A stretch of 64,000 nucleotides of DNA from Solen grandis (Eukaryota > Mollusca > Bivalvia > Adapedonta > Solenidae), in contig CM037790.1 of NCBI GenBank assembly GCA_021229015.1, positions 52,942,771 through 53,006,770 of the forward strand. Direction: 5' to 3'. The notes beneath the pieces were generated by a model. That model saw only the letters and a list, made by a program, of their open reading frames with translations, ran no database searches and was not told where the DNA came from. The position numbers were made by a program, and so were the translations under genes. Shown piece after piece: positions 57,801 through 64,000 of this stretch; position 1 is the stretch's first letter; every line of letters begins with the position of its first letter.

Positions 57801-60219
57801 AGGGTTAAGTCTAATTCAAGTGCTAAAACAATACTTAAAGTGTCTGCAATCTTATGTCAGACCGGGGTTTGGTCAAAAAATTGTCAAAAAAAATTTCCAT
57901 AAATCTGTTTCCTTTCGTGGTCACAGTATTTGCATAGCCGATAAAATTACATTTTCGAACCTGCAAAACAAATTATATTAAGCGGAAAGCCAACAATTGA
58001 AACAAAAAATTTTTGACAGAGGTTAACTTCTTTTAACAGTTGGAGGCTGGGGCTTGAGGTATTGTTTATACCTGTATTATAACCCAGTACACGTATTAGT
58101 TAGAGCAGGTGATACAATAAGTGTAGAAACCAGGTTTATATCTCATCTGCCTTATTCTTTATCTCCCCTGGAGAGTGTAACACATGCATATAACCAAGTT
58201 ATTGTAAGCACGTTTTATAGTCCTTCCAATTGCTCAAAATTCTGGTAACGCAGAATTTGAAACATTTTAGCCTATAGGATTAATAACACCGTTAACAGTT
58301 GGTCAGATTTTTCAATGTGAAGGTATCTGATTTTAAAACACAGACTGGAGTAGTGATTAAATATTCTTTCTTTTTTGTTTTTGTTCGCATCTTGTTATTC
58401 TTAAATCTTACATTCTTGAAGATTCTCTTAAGAAGCCAGATCGCTCTGGCTCACGAACACTCGAGTCATTTTGTAAAGGTTTGTTGAAGCAGCAAAACAG
58501 GCGAAAAAAGTGTAAAATACTTCACACAAGTATATTCATAGAGAAAGAATTCAAACACGTGCATAACTGCGCATCACATGTTTTCTAAATCAGCTTAATG
58601 CAGTGTCTGCATACTAAACATACATTTTCTGGCGTGTCTGGCACCGCATGTTTATAAAAACGTCTTTCTTTGTTTAAAACGTTTAGATGCACATTTTGTC
58701 ATGGAAAGCGATTTATCTTCCTCAACGAACCCTCGTTTGTTCGAAACACAAGGAGTATCCGCCGTGTTTTTTTTTGGTGTTTTTTTTTACTTTCTTTTTC
58801 TTTTTAAATATTAATCAGTCGTCTTTATTTATTTATTTATTAATTTATTTAAAAGCGGTTGGACTAACGTTTAGGACCAAGGGGGAACGATAATATTGTC
58901 ATACCATCCTCTACAATTATGTTTCCGCTATAGAATTTGTTAAAAGTCTTTCGAATATGTAGATACACAGTGGCAAATTGACCGGACGGCAATTTGGATC
59001 GTGTCCCCCATGAGGTATATGATATACCTAACTATTGCATTTTTATATGTTTAACTTTCATTTAGCGGTCATCTCAGTTAAGCGGCCACTTTCTCTAGTT
59101 CCATTGACTTACCGCTTAAGACAGGTTCGACTGCGTATTATAATACCAGGGGAGCTACTCTAAAAAGCAATTCTGACACGGGTTCACAAAGCGAAACTAC
59201 GCATTCATGTAAACATAAAAGGCCATTCCACCGGAGGTTCGGCAATACTCGGTATAATTCGCTGATTTAGACTAACCAATCAGTGAATGGGGAAAATTCT
59301 TTAATATATGTTTATATCCAATCAAACAACATTCCACACATCAGCATGATAGATTAGGTGTTCGGGGAGTGCTCGTTGATTTACGTAAGTTTACGGCTCA
59401 TTTCGGAGAGAAATGGTCTATAACGAATGCTAAACGTTGTAAATTATGAGAATAATATAAAATACCAATTAAACAATCGTTGCATATACATTTATGACGA
59501 TTGTATTTCTAACTACAGCAATATACACCGATTTTGGTATAATTATCCTCAACTTGTCAAATTCGCCATTTTCCGCTCGTGCAGTCACTTTATTATTTCA
59601 TTGCCTATCGTTTTAATATCAACCGATGGAATTGCTTCTTAAACCGGTGTGGTTAAGGTCAAAAATATGTGCGAACCCGTGTGAAAATGCTATTATCTTT
59701 TTGTTTTTAGTTAAATTCCTATTGAGTGGATATTGGTCACTCAAAATGTATTTCGTTTTCGAATATATCAGTAAGTAATTTGATAAGTATCTTAAAATTA
59801 GTTAAATGAATAAAATTAACTTATTACTGTGAAAAAAAGAAAAATGCTTACTATTCGGTTGAGCCCCATTTATTATAATATACACGTTCTAGTACAGTAT
59901 ATGGGACACGAAAAAAAAATCGAAATAACCCCCTTTAGATTAGCATAGGATTTATGGCATGAACGATAACCCCTTACCTCTCGGCCTGAAGAAATACCCC
60001 CTATTTACCCCAAATTACCGGTGCCATGCTATACACCCTCATAAATCAAGAGTATAAGTTATGCATAATGAGCGCATGTTTTTTTGTTTTTTTTACTAAT
60101 CCAGATGTTTTGGAAGAAAGTGAGGTTTATAAACGGTGACGCGTTTTTTCTACACATGTGATAGAGTAAGAGTTAACAGCACTTACCGATAACGAATACG
60201 ACCTTGGCATTCTTCAGAG
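45431..60219 (-). CDS. Multidomain adenylate kinase gene, ten exons, 5' incomplete
   Basis: Exons on the minus strand: 60187-60219, 53082-53245, 52144-52260, 51663-51854, 50978-51059, 50311-50349, 48975-49138, 48122-48238, 47206-47397 and 45431-45502. All joins are GT-AG and keep the frame. They encode two full AK1-type domains of about 195 residues each, joined by a short linker (TADPGPDSSLADA), ending at a TGA. Adenylate kinase interconverts ATP + AMP and 2 ADP. Both domains have the P-loop GGPGSGKGT and the short lid typical of cytosolic AK1-type enzymes. Tandem domains suggest AK5-like or ciliary/flagellar AK. The first visible exon opens in mid-codon, so more lies upstream. AK5 is the nearest human name, but I leave the symbol empty. 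Confidence 0.93.
45690..46743. mobile_element. Pearl-like element with ~156-bp tandem core
   Basis: The left end TTGTGTCGCCTGCAT (about 45690) is inverted at the right end, atgcaggcgacacaa (46730-46744). The core holds four units starting near 46091, 46241, 46390 and 46546 (agagttatcattcttgtg...gagttatgccctggacaaa). A GAC/GCC-rich stretch (46661-46698) and gtgatccctatgtgtctgcc close it. Bivalve pearl elements and related Helentron-type elements have such an outline; the family name is inference. It lies in the last intron of the kinase gene. Confidence 0.7.
45804..45901. repeat. Chained CA, TA, T and G runs
   Basis: About 17 CA units pass into about 13 TA units, then T-rich runs, then a G run. 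All four tracts are consecutive. Confidence 0.95.
46870..47042. repeat. Dispersed TGACCGCTAA repeat copy
   Basis: cagtcaaacctgccttaagcgg at the left and gaccgcaaatacaggttcaactgta at the right are inverted relatives. Copies or pieces are at 56500-56690 and 59040-59135, and a tandem expansion is at 55556-55900. Confidence 0.7.
47206..47397 (-). CDS. Adenylate kinase exon, lid of domain 2
   Basis: 64 codons, phase 0 at both ends (acceptor ctgcag, donor gtacgt). It reads [49 protein letters not shown] and [10 protein letters not shown]. The R-G-x-TSGR-x-DDN segment is the short lid with ATP-binding arginines. It has the same length and phase as the exon at 51663-51854. Confidence 0.95.
47587..47754. 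mobile_element. MITE in a kinase intron
   Basis: CGGTGTAAGATCGCATTT at the left is inverted as AAATGCGACCTTACACCG at the right (one mismatch). Inside, gattcacaagtggcgaagtgaatc forms a hairpin. A decayed relative starts near 6653. Confidence 0.8.
48122..48238 (-). CDS. Adenylate kinase exon, AMP-site loop of domain 2
   Basis: 39 codons, phase 0 at both ends: [20 protein letters not shown], then [23 protein letters not shown]-x-x-x-Q holds the arginine and glutamine that contact AMP. Its partner in domain 1 is 52144-52260. Confidence 0.95.
48633..48732. other. Assembly gap of 100 N
   Basis: Exactly 100 N, which by convention often marks a gap of unknown size. It lies in the intron between kinase exons 48975-49138 and 48122-48238, and the exon phases across it agree. 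Confidence 0.98.
48975..49138 (-). CDS. Adenylate kinase exon, P-loop of domain 2
   Basis: The exon opens with the last two bases of a Gly codon, then [39 protein letters not shown] and [10 protein letters not shown], ending in phase 0. It carries the ATP phosphate-binding loop and the SGDLLR AMP-binding segment. Confidence 0.95.
49303..49326. repeat. Run of 24 G
   Basis: Homopolymer of 24 G on the plus strand. Such runs are prone to sequencing-length error and can form G-quadruplexes. Confidence 0.95.
49405..49625. repeat. Pearl-like end fragment and a palindromic repeat
   Basis: gacggaaaagtgatccctatgtgtca then caggtgacacaaa (to about 49488) matches the right end of the element at 45690-46743. 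At 49567-49616, accctgaccagacagctc and its inverse flank a short loop. Confidence 0.7.
49780..49862 (-). repeat. Family B SINE fragment
   Basis: gagccagtactttgcgacgg with an upstream actgcaacttata block matches the 57 kb and 62.8 kb copies in reverse. Confidence 0.5.
50311..50349 (-). CDS. Adenylate kinase micro-exon, first strand of domain 2
   Basis: 39 bp between atttcag and gtaagc. With the split codons it reads [14 protein letters not shown], the first beta strand leading into the P-loop of the next exon. It matches the 33-bp micro-exon at 60187-60219 ([11 protein letters not shown]). Confidence 0.92.
50978..51059 (-). CDS. Adenylate kinase exon, end of domain 1 and linker
   Basis: 27 codons plus one base: [20 protein letters not shown] then LTADPGP. 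It closes domain 1 and begins the linker. Acceptor tggacag, donor gtttgt (weaker than the others). Confidence 0.92.
51663..51854 (-). CDS. Adenylate kinase exon, lid of domain 1
   Basis: 64 codons, phase 0: [56 protein letters not shown]. It is closely similar to the exon at 47206-47397. The lid reads GRAETSGR where domain 2 has ERGKTSGR. Confidence 0.95.
52144..52260 (-). CDS. Adenylate kinase exon, AMP-site loop of domain 1
   Basis: 39 codons: [20 protein letters not shown] then [19 protein letters not shown]. Acceptor atttcag, donor gtaagc. Confidence 0.95.
53082..53245 (-). CDS. Adenylate kinase exon, P-loop of domain 1
   Basis: Same 164-bp length and phase as 48975-49138. It reads [39 protein letters not shown] and [10 protein letters not shown]. 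Acceptor ttttag, donor gtataa. Confidence 0.95.
55070..55140 (-). repeat. Family B SINE fragment
   Basis: gttgggccagtactttgcat with an upstream tttacaacttctaat block matches the family B body. Confidence 0.45.
55556..55900. repeat. Tandem expansion of the TGACCGCTAA repeat
   Basis: Phrases such as acaggtggtcgctaatacag and gttgaccgcttacacaggtt recur more than ten times at about 25-35-bp steps. They match the ends of the dispersed element at 46870-47042. Confidence 0.8.
56500..56690. repeat. Dispersed TGACCGCTAA repeat copy
   Basis: cttgaacctgtataagcgaccac at the left and gaccgctaaacacaggtttgactgtac at the right are inverted relatives, with internal tttagcggtcat and agttcccttgact phrases. Confidence 0.7.
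56691..56885 (-). repeat. Family A SINE copy
   Basis: Pieces such as catagtgctgcctcatcgcgat, agactttggtatgtcgcagtcgggg and a reverse box B-like gggattgaatcc match the copy at 6310-6600. Confidence 0.6.
56925..57110 (+). repeat. tRNA-derived SINE, family B
   Basis: A tRNA-like head (gaagtaacatgctcgactgcg with box B-like gtggatcgaacccc) is followed by gaccttcccgggcgctaagt and a tail gtaagaacttgtttcccaat. Fragments are at 49780, 55070 and 62740. Confidence 0.6.
59040..59135. repeat. Dispersed TGACCGCTAA repeat, end fragment
   Basis: tttagcggtcatctcagttaa, agttccattgacttaccgct and caggttcgactgcgta match the right part of the copy at 56500-56690. Confidence 0.75.
59336..59420 (+). repeat. Dispersed repeat shared with 28150-28300
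   Basis: agattaggtgttcggggagt and gctcgttgatttacgtaagt match the inverse of the 28 kb copy. Confidence 0.65.
60187..60219 (-). CDS. Adenylate kinase micro-exon, first strand of domain 1
   Basis: 33 bp between atttcag and gtaagt: two bases of a split codon, [10 protein letters not shown], then the first base of Gly. It joins in frame to the P-loop exon at 53245. It opens in mid-codon, so at least one coding exon lies at higher coordinates. None was found up to 64000. Confidence 0.9.
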
Positions 60220-60552
60220 CTGAAATAAACAAGAAGAAGGCTCATTAGATTGACATTAATGTGCAAGCATGTGCATGGCGTGTAATGTTGTATACTGCAG
60301 TCAGTGTAATGATATTCACTGAGGATTACATATTGCATATCTGAATATCTTATTCTTTCTCTTGACGGTGTGTATGACAAATTCCTTTTACATCTTTTTC
60401 CTTCATGTTCCGAAAATATTCAAGACAAATGTAAAAAAGTACTTTATCAGTTCTTATGATAATTACTATTAGGCTTAATTAAAACTGCCAATGTCATGGT
60501 GCGAATACCCACGCATGCCGCTTTGTCACAGGGATTTTAAAGTGACGCAAAT

Positions 60553-60815
60553 GAGAGTTACAGTTCTTGTGCACTGTACTTCCTTCAATGAGATCTATCC
60601 AAATATAAAGTTTCATCTTGAAACCTTAAATACTTTTTTTGAGTTACAACCCGGACAAAAATTAGGTATAAAAATTTCAACGGGCAATAACTCCAAAATA
60701 ATGAGACAGAGAGTTATGGTTCTTGAACTCTGCATTCCCTTTCAATAAGATATATCCCCATATTAAATTTCATCTTGATATCTAATTTTTGAGTTATGGT
60801 CCGGACAAAAACACG
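60553..60815 (+). repeat. Two-unit tandem repeat of pearl-core type
   Basis: Units start agagttacagttcttgtgcac and agagttatggttcttgaac, about 160 bp apart. They end gagttatggtccggacaaaa and a cgacagacggccgg stretch. They match the core of the element at 45690-46743. Confidence 0.8.
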
Positions 60816-61051
60816 ACAGACGGCCGGAGTCTAGGGGAGTTGGGGTTTTTTTTTTTTTATAATAACATGATATTATTCGGCATAATGCGCGCGCCATACA
60901 CTGATTTTCTTTGCATCTCATAGTTGTACGCTCCTGGAGAGAAATTAGTATAAGCAACAACATTGCTTGTTTTCCCATCCATTTCAACCTATACGTGTTG
61001 TACTGTATGAACTGATTTTAATATGTTAAACTAGTATCAAATAACTATCAA

Positions 61052-61289
61052 ACAAATACTGGCAACTAGTCTAAATCTCACAAATGCACGTAACAAATAG
61101 TCCAATTCTCGCAAAGTTACGTTTTTCAAATATCTCCTATTCTATCGAAGATATATGAAAGTATATTATATCTTATTATAGACCATAACATTGCGATCAA
61201 AATGATATCTTGTGTATTAAAATAAATCCAGAAATAAAACTGTTTTATATAAAATTGAAGTACCTGCATGATGATAACTATGTAAAATG

Positions 61290-61374
<85 letters not shown>

Positions 61375-61495
61375 CCAGCTACACTGGTTAAATTTGAAGA
61401 TTTGCTTTTTAAATAAATCAAACTGAAAGTAATTCCTTGCATTAAAGAAATTATTATTTTATAATATGAGTACATTTTCCTCTGTGATTTAAAGT
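61052..61495. repeat. Dispersed segment with GTT run, relative of 40241-40545
   Basis: Shared blocks in order: ggcaactagtc, cctgcatgatg(a)taactatgta, gctacactggtt, taattccttgca and tacattttcctctgtgattt. Here a GTT run of about 28 units (61290-61374) separates the second and third blocks; the 40 kb copy has none at that place. Confidence 0.75.
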
Positions 61496-61654
61496 TTTAA
61501 AGTTAGCAATATTCAACGATTTGCTGTGTTCCTAAACAATATTAAAGGTTTCCCATCCCTGTTAAATACGTCTTTGTTAATATGTGTGCAGAACTTATGA
61601 CATAAACCAGTGTTTTTTCTTTGCTGAGCATGCTGTGTAGGATTGTCTGAGGAA

Positions 61655-61745
61655 ACAGAGGTGACCCCGATCAGACAGTTCCTGGAAGGAGCTGTTTGAA
61701 ATAGTTCTGCTCTGGTTATCAATGCGTCAAAGCACTTCTGTATCA
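61655..61745. repeat. Palindromic repeat, third copy
   Basis: gatcagacagttcctggaag and gagctgtttgaaatagttct resemble the arms at 49567-49616. The flank tcaatgcgtcaaa is the inverse of ttttgacgcattgg at 49545. Confidence 0.6.
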
Positions 61746-61749
61746 GGTA

Positions 61750-64000
61750 AAAAGCTAACTAAAAAGGATAAAATATTGCAATGAGGTAGTCCATCCATTA
61801 TAATCATGGTCCTTCAAATGCTTAAAAAGACTTAAGTGCAGATACAAGCACTCATTGACTTAGAGGCTCTTTTGATCTAAGTATAAAAAGGCTTAAAATT
61901 CCCACGATCACTTGATAGACCATGTTTATCATTTAATGATGGATGGATTGCCTTAACAACCTTTTTCAAAAACATGTCATTTAACATTTGACAAATAACA
62001 CGTGATAAACACACCAGGCGTAGAACTTAAACCAGATGCTCACAACAGAAATTTAATGAACGAGAATATTTACTGAATCATTATCCCGAAAGATCGTTTC
62101 CCGAAACATTTTGTTTATTTTCGTTTTTGTGGTAAACAATTGATTGAAAGTAGTACGCTTTAACTGAATGATCAAAAGCAGACGACAAGGCAGGCGCCGT
62201 ACTGTACTCCGTACCGTCCCATTAATCTAAATTACTAAGTAATTTCTAGGAGCATGATGGAATAATATACAATTTTCAAAATAACTTTGGTATTTTGTTG
62301 CATGTGGATGTGTCCTGAACAACTGTCTTAACATTCAAAAACTAGTATTTACAGTTGTTTGTTATATTTCAATAATTCCAAGCAAATGATGAAGATATTT
62401 CCTGAAAGCAGCCATAGACGTTTATGTACACATAAAGATATTGAATCATAAAGAATACGTAAAGACAAAAGTTAAAATGCAATTCATTGATAATCAGATA
62501 TCAAGATGCCCTTGGTTGGGGACGAAACGATCTTAGTTTGAACCAATTTGTTTTAAAGGTGATTCCTTCAAGGGCAGAATGGGGACTCCACTTTTTTCCA
62601 TAAATTTGTTTCTAATGCGATTCTCTATAATCATTCAAACGTTTAAGAAAAGACTATGCGCTAGTTTTAATTTTCATTCTTGGTCTATACTGTGAAAACT
62701 GTAACTGTATGAAACACCTTTAAATCGATTTGGAAACAAGATCTTACAACTTATACCAATCTCTATCAACTCGAAGGTTCCTGGGTTAGACCAGTACTAC
62801 GCGCCTGGGAAGGTCATGAACAATCCTTGACACAAACGAGGATTAACGAACCCACAACCTACAGATCCATAGTCGTTTATGTTATCACTTGACCCGTCAC
62901 CTTTCATTTACACTCAAAAACTGAATTCCAAAACAGAAAAATGAAATAAAATGCTTATTCATACTTATACGAACGTTTAATATACCTTTCTAGTACCGAC
63001 ATAAGTTTCCAATCAAAACTCATTTTTGTAGACATCTACATATTTTTCTATCAAACAACCGGTAGCCTCTTATCTGAAAACTGGCAAAACATTGAATTGA
63101 AAGTAACGCAACAACCAGTTATGCTTAATATATATATATTTATTAGAAACATTGTTTTGGATGTATTGGTTTCGCTACGAAAATAAAGCAGGGAGTGAAT
63201 AATCATCATTACTTTATTAGCGGTTGCTATTAGAAATACAGGCATTCCGTAGGTACAAATCAATTAAATATACACTACTCTGAAGAGATCAGAAAAATAT
63301 TGCGGAAGAAATATTTTTGCCTTAGGGCTATGTTCCATATTAGATATACCTTAATTTATGAAATGATAAACAACAGATGCAAGCTTTTGTTCTATTCTAT
63401 CAAATTTTCTTTAACAGTTCAATTAACATTATATGACTTGACTTGACATTAAGGTAGCCCATCCATCATTACATTCTAATCTTGGTCCTTCAATTGACTA
63501 GTTCCGGGTAGCAAATTCGTTTAGTGTTATCAAATGTCTCAAACTGTGGAGACAGCGCATGCACGAATAGAGAATATGATCAGTCACGAAAAAAGAAAAT
63601 CTAAATAAAGTTTTATGATTCTAAATATATGTTCAATACCGTTCATAACACTATTGATTCCCCCTCCCATCCCTTTATTTTTCTCTCATGGAATATGGCA
63701 ATTAGTGACAATGCGTCTGTAGATGGGTATTGATAGACGTAATGCATGAAATAGCTAAAGATTAAATTATTCTTAGCGAATGAACATCTGTGAACGAGCT
63801 TCTTTAATGGGTCAATATGTGTTAGTTTTTACTTTTTCATTCGTATAACAAAGTGAAGATACAGTTGCCAATTTTAAAATCTACTGAATTAATCTTCAAA
63901 AAGGCATTTGTCCTTTTTACCAATCGTTTATAAGTCTAATCTCACCATAACAGGAAGATGTGAGTTATTAATAAGAGTGTTTTAAACTAATTTATTTTAC
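61750..64000. other. Non-coding end of window
   Basis: AT-rich DNA with one family B SINE fragment (62740-62830, minus). No upstream kinase exon or other gene could be read. Confidence 0.5.

Larger units (their letters stand above)
53250..60186. other. Long intron of the kinase gene, repeat-rich
   Basis: 6.9 kb between the first two visible exons. It contains tandem and dispersed repeats listed separately, a G run near 55537-55550, and a T run at 57731-57751. No coding exon is recognised. The frames at 55269-55490 and 57185-57406 lack motifs. Confidence 0.7.

Noticed and set aside
61210..61475. Poly-Val and poly-Thr frames
   Set aside because: Translation of the GTT run at 61290-61374.

Overview
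The window looks like AT-rich nuclear DNA from a mollusc, most likely a bivalve. It has split genes with GT-AG introns, non-LTR retrotransposons with 2A-like leaders, several tRNA-derived SINE families, MITEs, and ~156-bp tandem cores like those of bivalve pearl elements. There are no operons and no bacterial or viral gene layout. The species assignment is inference from repeat types, not a match. A run of exactly 100 N at 48633-48732 is an assembly gap.

Left part (1-19000). A minus-strand, 2A-bearing non-LTR retrotransposon (227-6015) carries broken ORF1, endonuclease and reverse transcriptase parts. SINEs, an 18-bp minisatellite and a MITE with a nested SINE follow. One clear exon of an NXPE-family gene (8183-8457, minus) has two weaker candidate upstream exons at 15992-16225 and 17564-17667. 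A plus-strand unknown gene or pseudogene (9845-10771) carries an ELGHA...GGH protease-like motif. A decayed retroelement (12700-15260) lies around a piggyBac-type MITE and ends near a U2 snRNA fragment.

Middle part (19000-45000). This is almost wholly mobile DNA. There are three minus-strand non-LTR remnants. One is interrupted by a 475-bp LTR element of TRIM type whose two LTRs each carry a tRNA-shaped sequence, next to a canonical tRNA-Lys primer-binding site. Also here are a 658-bp long-TIR element built from an iterated GGCGAAA motif, a 12 x 40-bp tandem array, and a plus-strand non-LTR element (about 34960-39430). In that element ORF2 keeps the 2A leader and endonuclease but has lost the reverse-transcriptase core without breaking the frame.

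Right part (45400-60220). The one well-supported host gene is a minus-strand multidomain adenylate kinase (AK1-type domains, AK5-like or flagellar type). Ten exons were placed by sequence and phase. They encode two complete tandem AK domains with the same exon pattern, so the gene appears to have grown by duplication of a whole domain. The 5' end, and possibly more AK domains, lie beyond the last exon found (60219). The introns are packed with MITEs, SINEs and tandem repeats. From 60820 to the end I see only repeats.
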